This document shows, one piece after another, positions 35,600 to 46,909 of a stretch of DNA of 64,000 bases. Source of the DNA: Micropterix aruncella. Taxonomy: Eukaryota; Arthropoda; Insecta; Lepidoptera; Micropterigidae. Numbering within the stretch: the first letter of the stretch is position 1; each line of letters begins with the position of its first letter. Made by a program: the position numbers and the translations under genes. The notes beneath the pieces are model-generated. The model searched no databases. It was given only the letters and a program-made list of their open reading frames with translations, and was not told the DNA's origin. The stretch covers positions 7,291,597-7,355,596 of the forward strand of contig OX155957.1 of the NCBI GenBank assembly GCA_944548615.1. The letters run 5' to 3'.

Positions 35600-36509
35600 C
35601 GATCTGATAGAAGAAACCCCTACTTCGAATCACTCTAGTTTGTACGGATTTTAAAAAAGAATTTTAATGTGTTAAATTCAGTGCTCAGATTTCCAAGGTA
35701 GGAATTTAATTATATATAGAGGATACTTAGCGCATGTCTCCAGAAACTATAAGGTGTCTTTCCGTCATTACAGAAAACGCACCGTTCGGTTCGGGGACTG
35801 GTTTTTTTTGTCTTTTCTCTTTATGTTAATTCTTCTCCTTTCTTTGATTAAATTTTAGGATTAAATTCTCTCTTTATTTTTTTGGAAATTATTTTCATAG
35901 CATATATCATGTTCATTGTCTTTATATAATTAGATCTCGTTATTTAGATCGGAATACTGGGGTATTCATTTTTTTTGTAATTTGGCAGGCCGTAGGGCCA
36001 TATAAATAGTTAATTATATAGAAAAATAGCCAATATATTCTTCTTCATTATTCAAGAGAGGTAGCGCGACACAACCCGGTTGGGGCTCACACATTTTTAT
36101 TACATATTTTCCGTTCTTGGTTCTTTCAATTTCCCCATTTCTCTATGTAAGAAATAATTAAATTACATGTATAAAACCGGCTATACAAACCGGACATAAG
36201 GTAGACGGAGTTTGGCTAGGATTCTTTCTGAGGAACGTGACTACCTCGCATATAAAAATTTTAATTAATAAGTACCTTATTTATTACAATGGTGTGATTT
36301 CTAATACGCTGAAATAGGTACCCCTAAAAATTCTTTATATCATATCCAAATAAAACCTATAAAATTCTCACGTGTTCCGGTAAGGTTGGCGCAATAGGTA
36401 CGGTGCGATACTAGTAATAAGCGATCCTAATTTCTAAAAACAAAATTTAATACTAATATTCGCCATAAAAGGGCGAGACTAGAAATAACGGTCATAACCC
36501 GCAGGGGTG

Positions 36510-37190
36510 AAAGGTCATAAAATAAAATTGTAAAAAATATAATTTTAAACATCGTTCTTAAATATCTTTTTTGTTATTTTGATTTACATTTCCTCCTCAA
36601 TAAAAAGAAATTGTAAAATATAATTGTAAATATTGTTTTAAACATTTTATTATCTCGATTTACGTTATCCTCTCCCATAAGGGAATCTGTGAAATATAAT
36701 TCTTGTAAATATCGTTTTAAACATTTTTTTTATTATCTTGATTTACGTTCTCCTCTTCCATAAAGGAAACTATAAAATATAATTTTTTAAATATTGTTTT
36801 CAAACATTCCTTTTTTGTTTTATCTCAATTTACGTTCTCCTCCTCCATAAAGGAAACTGTAAAATATAAATTCTTTTAAACATTGTTTTTTTTAACATTT
36901 CCATATTTGATTTACATGTCTTCTTCGTGAAATAAACTGCGAAATATAATTTTAAATACCAGTTTAAATATTTTCTTTATGTTGACTTACGTTCTCCTCT
37001 GTTGTAGAATAAAACCGTAAAATACAACTTTGAATATTATTCTAAATATCTTATTAGGCTCGATTTACGTTTCTCTTTGATAAGATAAGACTGGAAAATA
37101 TAATTAAGAATATTCGTCTTCAATACTTTTTCTTTGATTTACCTTCCATATGTCGTAAAGAAATAAAGCGCATATTTTAAACCACTTCAA
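36510..37190 (+). repeat. Decaying tandem array, ~85-90-bp unit, about eight units
   Basis: The unit consists of AAAATATAATT, TTGTTTTAAACATT, TCTCGATTTACGTTCTCCTC and ATAAAGGAAACTG. Units around 36600-36860 are close to one another; those toward 37190 are increasingly diverged. Confidence 0.8.
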
Positions 37191-37529
37191 CATTGAGTAT
37201 AATTTCATTTATTTTTTTGAAGGGAAAAGGGGTAAAAAGAAACTTCACAAAATAAAAGGAGAAATATATATTTAATTATCCTCTTCCGTCATATGCCTAC
37301 TCCCTCTAATTACCTTACCTAAATATATTCTATCTTCCTTCCTCAATTAGTCTGTCAACTATAATTTGCCGTTCCCATCAGTGGCATCTTCCTCGTCCAC
37401 TCCCAATTATAATTATCAATTTTCTCATTTATTTAATATCCCAGATTTTATTTGATTTTCCTAATTTCCTTTGAGGTATATTCCCATTCCGTATAATTCC
37501 ACATTTTATTTTTTTTATAACACGATTAG

Positions 37530-38050
37530 TCAGTCTCCTGGGCAGACGTCGCCTCCCGCAAAGCGCCATCTATCGGCCGCGGAGTGAATCATAGTACCCC
37601 GTAGTAGTCGGTTCTCCCGTCGAGAGGGCGCTGATCACGGCCCCGCCGATTCCTGTTTTGTCGCCGCTAGCCGAGCGCAGAGCCAGTTTACGAGCCAGAA
37701 ATAAAGTAGAAAGAATATAATTGCATCTCGACATTTGGAACGCAGAATTTCACCAGATTTTAAACTCTTCCCTCTCCACATACCGGACGCCTCATCAAGG
37801 CGAGTCTCACTTCACGCAGGGCATCGCACTTTAAATAGCGCGCAGATTCGCGCGCTCTGAGAGTTTTTCCCACGACCCGTCTCCGATTAAAATTACTTGA
37901 ATGAGCAGCCAACCTCTCAAGCGATTACCCTGTACTCCCGTAAAATTCGCCGCGCAGAAGCCTGTTTCCGGTACAGGATCTGCTTGCACAACCAGCGAAC
38001 CGCCCAGCGCCTGGTGGCCTGGCGCCCTATGCTCCTCGTAGCTACATTAT
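37530..38050. other. GC-rich patch inside the putative Helitron
   Basis: Composition rises sharply. It contains GCGCCATCTATCGG, an AATAAA at about 37701, a TTTAAATAG box at 37831 and a GCGCGC-AGATTC-GCGCGC hairpin. It could be a captured promoter or a degraded LTR. No coding frame recognised. Confidence 0.35.
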
Positions 38051-38418
38051 CCCTCAATAATAGGTAGACATCTCTTATTGGCCACCAAAACGCTGTTTTT
38101 TTGCTTAATTAATAATAATAATATCAACATAGTATAAATTCGCATAAATAAACATCAATAATAGAGCGGTTTCGTTGCAGTTTTGAACAATTAAACTAAA
38201 CATAATTTATTCAATCATAATCATTTCATTCACTCATTTGAAACTTAGTAATATAGCCAAATTGGCATGCAAATACATACATATATATGCAGTAAACATA
38301 TAACCCTCCTTTTGGCAGTCAGGAAATAAATCATAGCACTCAGTTCTAACCAAACCACACTCATAATTTCATCACAAGTAATAATGTTTACCGCCCAACG
38401 AAGAGGGCGGTCAGCTAG

Positions 38419-38954
38419 TTACATATAAAAGTTAAAACTGCAAACAAATGAGTTTAGCCGTATCGCTAATCTGTCGACAAATATACTCATACGACAAGAA
38501 AAACGCCAAAATAGAAAATAACAGTTCCAATAGACTTACAGAATAAGCCTCCCTCAGCCCAAAAATAATTTTGCGACACGGCGAACTCATTTTTTTTAGA
38601 AACGCAGTCGACGTAAAACGTCCGTAATTCACCATTCTTTACAGTTATAATCGGTATAGTGTAATTTTACATAAATTATTTTATGTCTGTTACCGTCATT
38701 TGCTTAGCATATTTTACGACCTTTTGTTGCGTATTTTATACAACCGAATTCAATTCGCTGGCTTTTGACATAAACACGTGGAAATTATGCGTTTGACAGG
38801 TCCGTCCGTTGGTGTGGAGATTTTATTAATGGCAGTAGCTCCCTTTCCGGCCTACTGACTGTGATCGATAATGCGTGGCTTGTCTCTTGGGCTCCTTACG
38901 TCTTCGTCCGTCATCCTGCACAGCAAAACGTCAGCTGTTGTTCGTTTCTACTTT
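38419..38954. other. Unassigned DNA
   Basis: No element recognised. The minus open frame at 38432-38635 lacks motifs. Confidence 0.3.
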
Positions 38955-39312
38955 CGGAGCTAATGGGCCCTTGCTGAGTTGGCCACGAAGACCCATTCTG
39001 TTCAGGGTTGGTCACACTCACGGGTCAACACCCATTCGGCCGCCTCCACGCGTGAAGTGCGAGCTCGGGCAGGACTCTGGCCTTAGGGCTAGTTTCCCCT
39101 AGGAATCAACCTTCTGGCGCTCCTGGACGGTCTGCGCACTGTGCGACGTAAGCCAATCGATTGTGCACTCTGACTAACAGTCGGAGGAGTCTGGAAGCAG
39201 TACTGTTTCCTATAGAGCGGGGGTGGTTGTGGACCTTACGGCGACTGCTATTGAAACGACCATCGGCTACCTGATCCTGGGTGAACGGCCGGGCAAAGGA
39301 TGCCGGGCAAAG
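38955..39312 (+). mobile_element. GGAGCTAA-family, subfamily A, 5' part
   Basis: Starts GGAGCTAATGGGCCC and follows the A consensus to GGGCAAAGGATGCCGGGCAA near 39310, where GCCGGGCAAAGGAT is duplicated and homology stops. The 3' half is absent. Confidence 0.8.
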
Positions 39313-39543
39313 GATCTACTTCTGTTGATTTTAATCGTGATTTTTTTACCAGACGGCGTCCTATGGTTTGATTTTCTACTGTTTTTAACCGCGTTTCCCC
39401 CACCCCGGGATGTTTTTCTGTCTGACCAGTTCCATCGTAATTTAATAATTTAAATACAATTTATAATAAAATGTCTGTTTTGCGAAAAAAAACGTCTAAT
39501 ATATGACTTAGTAAGGGATTCAAAATAAGGCGTATAATTTGGA
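39313..39543. other. Spacer between inverted family copies
   Basis: AT-rich, no recognised element. Confidence 0.3.
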
Positions 39544-40119
39544 GCTGTCATCTACAACGGGCCAACCCGACACTCCAGGCTGGTATAATGATATATCGTT
39601 ATTAATAGGATGATTACGTAGAGACATAGAGACAACACAATTCACAGTCTAGCTCCGTCAACGCGTCAGTAAAAAGCCAACGCCTTACCGCGAGACACAT
39701 TTGGAAGTTAATCCAGCTGGCCGACTTTGCGCCCTTTATACCGGAGTTGGCCGTATTTTTCCGTTTCCCGGTCTGGTCACCGGTTCTAGGTTGCTAACGC
39801 AGCCTTTACCTGGCGTAAGCGGTTATTTAGTTTGCATATTTTGCGGACTGAGGCGGCCTTTGCCCGCCATGCTCATTCGAAATCGGAATGTACAGTCGAT
39901 TGGCTAACGTCGCACGATGTGCAAACCGCCCAGCAGCGCCCGAGGTCTTCCCCCGGAGGATCCAATCCGTCCTGTCCACGACACACCTTGACAGGGGAAA
40001 CAGTTCTTTCCAGGTTCGTCCCTCTTCGAGGAGACTACCGGATAGGAGTTGAACCGTGAGTTGAGCCGACCCAAGGTGACGAGCAGGTCATACGGCCCAA
40101 GCTGCACGGAACCGTTAGC
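39544..40119 (-). mobile_element. GGAGCTAA-family, subfamily B
   Basis: In element orientation it runs from GGCAGCTAACGGTTCCGTG through CTCAACTCACGGTTCAACTC to the 3' hairpin, here altered to TCGGGTTGGCCCG, then TGTAGATGACAGCTCC. About 576 bp, with internal divergence between 39720 and 39840. Confidence 0.75.
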
Positions 40120-40778
40120 TGCCTATGACTAATGAGACTAAATTTTTCCGAGATAAGGAGAAGAGGTGTGAGTGGACTGACAACTGGTCGCAGTGATGAG
40201 AGCCAGCAGAACCCGTCCACAATCGAGAGTAATCACCTTGTGATTAATTACAGCCGATTCAGACGCACCGTGCGTTATGCTGATTAACGAACCTTGTTCT
40301 CCATCGTAATAGGTGCTGGACGGTGCGACCGCAAGCCGACCGCGCGAGTAATTTAGACGGATAACCCACCTTTATGAATTGCGTCCAGTTTTTAGGCAGG
40401 GTTCCAAACGATCGTCCGCTTCGCGCGACGGATACTGCCCAATCCATTCAGGCCAGGCCACACGTTGCGACCACAGAATAGGCTCACAAACAATAGATGT
40501 GTCACAGGGTTGATAGCGATACTGATTCCAAAAATAAAGATTTTAACTCAATAATCAGTATAAGAAAACACATTATTTTAAATAGACGGAGGCAAATCAA
40601 TGACCCGTTAATACTTCACAGTGGGCCTCTGAAATAGGTTAAATATTATAAATACTTGGAATGCTACCTAAACGAGCACTGGCTGCAGTCAGGAAGTAAA
40701 TATCTGAACTGAACTGGATCGAGATAGGTAATATCTTCTTAAAGATGAATCCGTAATCATTGCATCCTTAATTATGAC
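40120..40778. other. Unassigned DNA
   Basis: GC-richer at 40240-40460. No family recognised. Confidence 0.3.
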
Positions 40779-40791
40779 TGTACAACTACGT

Positions 40792-41430
40792 TGTAGGGTT
40801 TGCTTTGCTGCGTTTCGCGAGTTTGTGGATCACTGGGTGTCCCTCTGGGAGGATCTGAGGCAGAGGGGCTATCTCCTCCGGGGGAGGGCCCCCCCTCTTA
40901 GCGGTGCGAGCCGTGGGCTGCTTCATCATCTGAAGTCGCCCGTACTGTATCGTCCCTAATCGCCCCTGTGGGTGCGTGCCCTTTCACAGGATCCCGGTCG
41001 TCGACGTCTCCGACGGCGCCCCTGCCGTTTGCTGCCCGTTTTTATTTATTTTAATTTTTTTCGACACGCCGCATGGAGCATACCTTCCACCGCCTCATCA
41101 TTGAAATAAAAAATAATATATTATACTAAATAAATAATAAAATATGTTACCGCTTAGTCGCCTAGTTTAGTTTAGTAATTAAGTAATAATTGTAAACATT
41201 TTGAAGTATAAATAAACGGTTTACGGGGTGCCGGCGGGGGCTGAAGCCCGGAGAATCCTTCCTAAGGTCTCCGTTCGCTCACCCCTCACGCGCTACCCTT
41301 CCGGCACGCGTGAGGTTGTCGTTGCATGACATCCTGGGCAGATAAAACGACCCACGTCGTTAGAACTGCCCGGGTGGTGGGCGGGGTTTTCAACCCTCGC
41401 CTGTCGCCGCGTAAATATTAAATGTGAAAT
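40792..41430 (+). mobile_element. 5'-truncated LINE 3' end (R1/I-like, tentative)
   Basis: Bounded by GTACAACTACGTT at 40779-40791 and 41431-41443. The first ~165 bp keep an open frame (FREFVDHWVSLWEDLRQRGY) that ends at 40959. This is followed by a GC-rich 3' UTR with strong stems (GGGGTGCCGGCGGGGGCTG, CCCGGGTGGTGGGCGGGG) and the terminal GTAAATATTAAATGTGAAAT. The short Glu/Arg-rich end and GC-rich 3' UTR resemble R1/I-type LINEs, but no catalytic motif remains. Confidence 0.6.
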
Positions 41431-41443
41431 GTACAACTACGTT

Positions 41444-42114
41444 GGGAGCTAATGGGCCCTTGCTGAGTTGGCCACGAAGACCCATTTGTTCAGGGTCGGT
41501 CACAATCACGGGTCAACACCCATTCGGCGGCCTCCACGCATGAAGCGCGAGCCTGGGTGGGACTCTGGCATTAGGGCTAGTTTCCCCTAGAAGTCAATCT
41601 TCTGGCGCTCCTGGACGGTCTGCGCACCGTGCGGCGTAAGCCAATCGATTGTGCATTCTGACTAATAGTCGCGGAGTCTGGAAGCAGTACTGTTTCCTAT
41701 AGAGCGGGGGGTAGTTGCTGACCTTACGGCGACTGCTCTTGATACGACCATCGGCCACCCGATTCCGGGTGAACAGCCGGGCAAAGGATACCGTGGTCCG
41801 CGATAAATTCGGTTTACACCGTTTCACCGCTTCGTTAGGGAGAGGACCGCGCAAGCGACCTCGAACTCGTAACAAGTCGAGAGACCGGAGTAATCTAGTC
41901 GCAACTGGAAGTAAGGGCGTGGGTGTAAGCTGGGTAACATACCTGGTTATCTCGCGGATAAGGCGTTGGCCTCTTACGGGCATGTGGCGGAGCTCGACGG
42001 TGGACTGTTTTGTCTTAAGTCTTCTGTGCTCACTTCACTGGAGATAGAACGATCATATTTCGTTAAAACTTCCTGAGGTAACGGGCTCACCCGTTGTAGT
42101 TGACAGCTCTAGTT
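41444..42114 (+). mobile_element. GGAGCTAA-family retroposon, subfamily A, full length
   Basis: A 671-bp copy with a perfect 13-bp duplication, GTACAACTACGTT, at 41431-41443 and 42115-42127. It starts exactly GGGAGCTAATGGGCCC and ends GTTGACAGCTCTAGTT, giving the cleanest definition of both element ends in the window. The 3' hairpin reads ACGGGCTCACCCGT. Confidence 0.9.
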
Positions 42115-42127
42115 GTACAACTACGTT

Positions 42128-43018
42128 ATCTCCACGCTCTTTTATGTCATAAAAGATTTGTTTCTCACTCAGATTCTGTGTAAGAAACTGGAGGCTTTCG
42201 CAATGTAGATTTAAAAAAAAAATCTCCGTATTTCGTGAACGGACAGTGCCGAATGTAGGAAGTGATGACTAGAATGAGGAAAAATATAAAAGTACTTAAT
42301 AGCATCAAAAAACGGATACCCTAATACTTCGAACACTTAGTGAGGGGTTCTAAATATAGAATATTGCAATAAATATCCAAGGAAGGATTGATAGTTGCCG
42401 AAGACCGAGCAGAAGACGTACAGTACACCCTGGTTTAAAAACCTAAGGGTGTGGTATGGGCAAAGTATAACTTTAGCCGACAGCTTATTCTATTCTTATT
42501 CACACCAAGACAGATTATTCTGTGAAAGACCAAGTATACATCTGAGATCTGAGGAGCGCGTTGATCTGGCGAATTTCCATTCGTGTCATAACTGTTGTGA
42601 AAGCACACCGACACTTCACGGAGCCCCGAGTCGGTCCGGGATGAGGCTATAGCATTCCGTGTTTACTGGATGTTCCGCGCTTCAATTCGTTTCGTGTCGT
42701 CCAGATGTGCCCTCAATTATAATTGCCGGTTATGAATTTATATCGAGGCTATATTTAAACCTGCGGCCCGTATGACATATCGAGGCGAGATCGCACACGC
42801 TTCTAAATTAATAACACATTTGCAAAATTAGATGCATCTTCGATGCATCTCCATGTGGATGTATGTAAGTAGGTTATGTGGTGACTTTTCGCGATGGTTG
42901 TGAGCAGAGTAATTTATTCTGTAGATATTTGTTTGTGATCGTTTTTCATTCTAGAAACTTGCATATTTTTTTTTCTGGGTGATAGGTGTTTACCTTTTTC
43001 GAGAATTTCCTTAAGAGC
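42128..43018. other. Unassigned DNA
   Basis: A small palindrome, GATGCATCTTCGATGCATC, lies near 42832. The plus open frame at 42395-42652 has no motif. Nothing else identified. Confidence 0.3.
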
Positions 43019-43322
43019 TATCTAGATGATCAAGCACGCTTGTCAAGCACCGCGTCGCGGGCGGGGAGGGGATCGTGAACCGAAGGAAATATGCAAATAT
43101 ATTTTTAAATATTTATTAAAAATGCCTAGTTTTGTAGTTTTATACCAGAGAGTCAGGTTAATTAGACGTAATTGATTGATGAATGACGTGATTCCCTGGC
43201 ATAAACTACATAATTAGGCATTTTTGGTAAATAACAAAAAATATTTGCATATTTCCTGCGGTTTACGACCCCTTCCCAGCCCGTGACCCGTTGCTTGACA
43301 AGCATGCTTGATCGTCCAGAGA
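43019..43322. mobile_element. Fold-back MITE with ~120-bp imperfect arms
   Basis: The left arm (GATGATCAAGCACGCTTGTC, then GAAATATGCAAATAT and AAAAATGCCTAGTT) is mirrored by the right arm (ATATTTGCATATTTCC, then TTGACAAGCATGCTTGATCG). The arms pair over about 120 bp with scattered mismatches around a short AT-rich centre. No coding capacity. Confidence 0.85.
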
Positions 43323-43355
43323 GACCCTTAGTATTACTAACTTGATTTACACACT

Positions 43356-45226
43356 AAGGGCGACTTGCACCAACGTCGGTTAGAAATATAATGGGATTGA
43401 TTGAGTTTTTTCGTGAACTCATATCGGAAAATAATTAATTTTAATGAAACAGAGCAGTGCGTTAGAACGAAATGTAAAATGAATGGTCGTATCTCTCACC
43501 GCACAAAATCCACCTGCCAGACAAAAAATAATCTGAATTAATTTGAAGATATTTCTTCCGGTCTTACATTGTGACGCTTTGGGTACGATTGCTAGTTTTA
43601 TGCTGGAAAGCGACAGTAATTCATTACATATTCCGCTCTAGCGAATTGACTTGTCTCGCTCGATAAAACTAATTCCGGTTTTAGTTCACGATTAAACGCA
43701 ATCGAGCTATTACGGTTAACAGCACTAACCATGGTTAAACCCGAAATTCCTTTGCACCATATGCTGTAAAGCTAACTTTTGTTAATTTCCTTAATGGAGC
43801 CACGATCACCGGTTAGCGTTTGTTAGTCGGCCGTTAACGAAAACTGTCACAATTTTGAGGTTAGGCTCTGCGTGCTTCGCTTTCGACTTTATTATCGTTA
43901 TGTTTATTATTTTATCTTATTATTCCTGTGATTGTGTTATTGTTGACTATTCGATCCAGAGGAAACAGTCACAAATGCTTGTTCTATGGTTATTCAAGAG
44001 AAAACCAAATTCAGCGGTAATATAATCAAAATCCGCACTCGAATATAAGAATTCGTAAGCGATTGACTGTCAAAATAACAGAAAACTAACGCAAAAAACA
44101 GTAAAAACGCGGAAAACACTAAAAATACGATCGAGACATAAGGCAACAATTTTAACTGCTGCGCGCTGCGTTGTGAATTTTTATTTTATTTTATAAAATA
44201 AGCCAGTTGACAGGAATCTTTTTTCTTCGCGTTGTCAAATTGACTTTACATGATTTACCTTACGTGTTATATTAGTAGGTATAATGCATTTGTGTTCAGA
44301 TAGTTTTTTTTTAATATTTAAAACAATTAATAATTAAATTAATAATAAAAAATGTACAATCTTTTAAAAATAATTTTACCTAATTAGGTATAAATGAAAA
44401 ATACAGCAAGTCTAAATAAAAACCAACAGTCAATTTAGAAATATTAGAAATATAAATTGGTTGGGAGTCAAACAAGTAAATACATTAAAAATAATAAAAA
44501 CCACGACTGCTGTTAAAGAAAGTGAACTACTTATTGTATTTATATATTTTTTTTATAACGGTTTTTATGAAACATTTGTGGTTTATGTATTTATCAATAT
44601 AGTTACATGTATACTTCCCGAATGTACTCAATCAGACCTTTCATTTGACACTAAACACGATATAATTATCTTAATTTCTTGACATTTGGACATTTAGACA
44701 ACTACTTACTTAATATTTGGAGAGTTAAGTTAACTAAACTATTGTATTTATTTTATTTTTTTACGGTTTTTTAAATATTTGTCCATATAGATTTTTGAAA
44801 TTTACCTAATCAAACCTTACATTGGACACTAAACACTATATATGTATGTTAATTTATTGACATTTAGACATTTAGACAACTACTTTCTTAGGATTTGGAC
44901 AGTTTAGGTACCCTATGACACTCGGAATGACACAACGATTCTAACAATACCACACACCTCTTAATCGGTTCAAGCGTTTAGAAGTTATGTTGGAATAAAG
45001 AAACGGAAAACATATATAGATGACTAGCATCACACTGCTTTTTTGTTGGGCAGTCGTGCAAAAGACGCTTTTGCGGCATCCAACGCAACTAACCGCGGAT
45101 AAATATCTGCAGCGTCCCAAATAGTTGATACGAGCCACCAAAATTTAACCGGCTGTTTAATTGGTAATCTTGGTTAACTAACGGCTATTAGCAGATGTTA
45201 ACAGGCTGGTTGGTGCAAGTCGCCTT
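43356..45226. mobile_element. Inverted-repeat DNA transposon, ~1.87 kb, non-coding
   Basis: Termini AAGGGCGACTTGCACCAAC (43356-43374) and its near-exact reverse complement (45209-45226, one base shorter). Inside both ends lie TTAACC/GGTTAA-rich stretches. The interior includes repeat F at 44590-45065, probably a nested element. No transposase frame seen. Confidence 0.7.
44590..45065 (+). repeat. Dispersed repeat F, copy 2, with internal ~170-bp duplication
   Basis: The blocks (CA)AATCA-ACCTT-CATT, GACACTAAACAC and GACATTTAGACAACTACTT occur twice, near 44627-44710 and 44805-44890. A single right part follows (CCCTATGACACTCGG, AATAAAGAAACGG, GGGCAGTC). Confidence 0.7.
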
Positions 45227-45685
45227 ACGTCATCGAGTATATCCTCAGTATACATTTCCTATATCCTCTATCCTCAGTATACACTCAGTATACATTTTAT
45301 TACATACATATGAGTGCAATCAAAGACGCCGCGGCCCGTTCGCATAGTACACGATTCGACCTCTCCGAGCAGTGATTGAGTTTACATTCAATAAGCTCGC
45401 GCCGGTCCAAAGCAAATATCTGCTCGTTTGCCGCCATTAATAGGTGTGTACGACAGTAGTGCCGACTGCCGGAGCATCAAAGCGAATTCCCTTCGCGTCG
45501 AGGAGTACGCAGTAATAAAACTGAACGAAGCGCCACACCGCACCGAGGGATAGTGATACATAATATGTAAGGGAATGGAGTGTTTTCATTACTTTTAACA
45601 GCGATATTCGACAGAATGTTTGTACGTCGTATAATAGCGGTAATTCGTCCAAAAAGTCGTCGAAGTTTTCTAAAATATACATATA
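45227..45685. other. Unassigned DNA
   Basis: TATCCTCAGTATACA-type words recur at 45240-45300. Nothing else. Confidence 0.3.
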
Positions 45686-46254
45686 CTAGCTGACCCAGCG
45701 AACTTCGTACCGCCTATGTCGTGTTTTACCGCCTATTAGCCGAACTTAATTTATGACTTTATGAAAATAATACAATGAATACGAAATAAATATTAAGTTC
45801 ACTACTTTTTTAAGATAATAACTCAAAAAGAAATATAAAAGTACAAAAATTAAGTATATCAATTCCGTGTCAGCAAGACATGATTGAATTAAACTATTTA
45901 CATATTGTGCAGCATGGGATGTTCTCGGTTTAATTCTCTTCATTGAAGCACCTTGTGATATACGACATTTTTTGTTTTTTTATCAGGCGCAAGAACAAAT
46001 AAATCGGACAATTCTCCGACACGTGAACATGCCACGTACAACTGACCATGAGAAAAATACGGATTTACATTTTGTATGGGAAAATATTTTCTTTTATTTT
46101 AATTTTTCGTCAATTTTCGAATTTTCGTTTATAATAATTATTCTGCTATTCGGGACGGAGACAAATACTACAAATAAAAAACCATGAAAATCGGTCCAGC
46201 CTTTCTCGAGTTATAAGTGTTCGAACAAACCCGACTTTGTTTTATATATATAGA
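45686..46254 (-). mobile_element. Helitron remnant with helicase C-terminal fragment
   Basis: On the minus strand it starts TCTATATATATAAAAC after an A and ends GGGTCAGCTAG before a T. About 46080-45990 encodes YFSHGQLYVACSRVGELSDL, then FVLAP, which matches the last conserved motif of the PIF1-type helicase of Helitron Rep/Hel proteins. All upstream Rep and helicase motifs are missing, so the copy is a deletion derivative. Confidence 0.8.
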
Positions 46255-46680
46255 TGTTCGTATTCAGAGTTCCGCCAAAATGTTTCACTGCTGCTTTATT
46301 TTTCGTTTGTCTTTTTCCTGTGAGTGGTTTTTGTGTTGCATGGGATGAATACAGGCAATTTGAAGCAGCTTCTAATAACTTAGAGCAGCTTCTAATAAAA
46401 TGTTTCTTTTATTTGTTGAGAAAATGTGATTTCTGCACAAGAAATTAATTTAAAAAAAAAAGTAATAATTTTATTTGTATCTTCTCCGAAATCCGTATCG
46501 TGATTCCTTTCAGCATCTGCAATGGATTCTCTGTCTGCAATAGTTGTGGATTTTTCCACACTGACCTGAGCCAAAACCTTATAACCCTGCCAAAAATCAG
46601 AACTTCCTGACCTTTAGCAAGGTAAACCTTTTTTTTCGGCTATTTTGTTTGTTTTGTTTGTTTGCTTATACTGTTTATTG
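46255..46680. other. Unassigned DNA
   Basis: Short open frames without motifs. Nothing identified. Confidence 0.3.
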
Positions 46681-46794
46681 TGAAATTTCTCAATGGGCGG
46701 GTTTATTATCATACGGCAATCACTTCCAACCGACTCTATTATTAAGTGTATATATGCATGTGTGCGTGTAACGTGTGTGTCTTATTAGGAGTAG

Positions 46795-46905
46795 CACTCT
46801 GGCCTTATGGTTAGTTTCCCCTGGGAATCAACCTTCTGGCGCTCCTGGACGGTCTGCGCACCGTGCGGCATAAGCCAATCGATTGCGCAGTCTGACTAAC
46901 ATATT
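46795..46905 (+). mobile_element. GGAGCTAA-family internal fragment
   Basis: Matches the A core from CACTCTGGCCTTATGG to GACTAAC. It abuts an inverted larger copy. Confidence 0.7.
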
Positions 46906-46909
46906 GAGA

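Larger units (their letters stand above)
34673..38418 (+). mobile_element. Putative 3.7-kb non-autonomous Helitron
   Basis: The 5' end TCTATACTAATATTATAAAG begins right after an A. The 3' end is a hairpin ACCGCCC/GGGCGGT (38390-38396 and 38405-38411) followed by CAGCTAG and then a host T, the Helitron signature with A-to-T insertion. The early part (CTGAACCGATTTTGAAAATT, ATAGAAAGCCACGTTAT) matches a common insect Helitron head. The interior holds a tandem array, a GC-rich patch and no helicase. Whether both ends belong to one element is an inference; nested insertions could explain the unusual length. Confidence 0.55.

Noticed and set aside
36510..37190. CRISPR-like array
   Set aside because: The units are ~88-bp contiguous tandem repeats without spacers, in a eukaryotic transposon context.
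40792..42114. A single 1.3-kb composite element between the outer GTACAACTACGTT copies
   Set aside because: The middle copy of the target and the clean GGGAGC start right after it favour two separate insertions.
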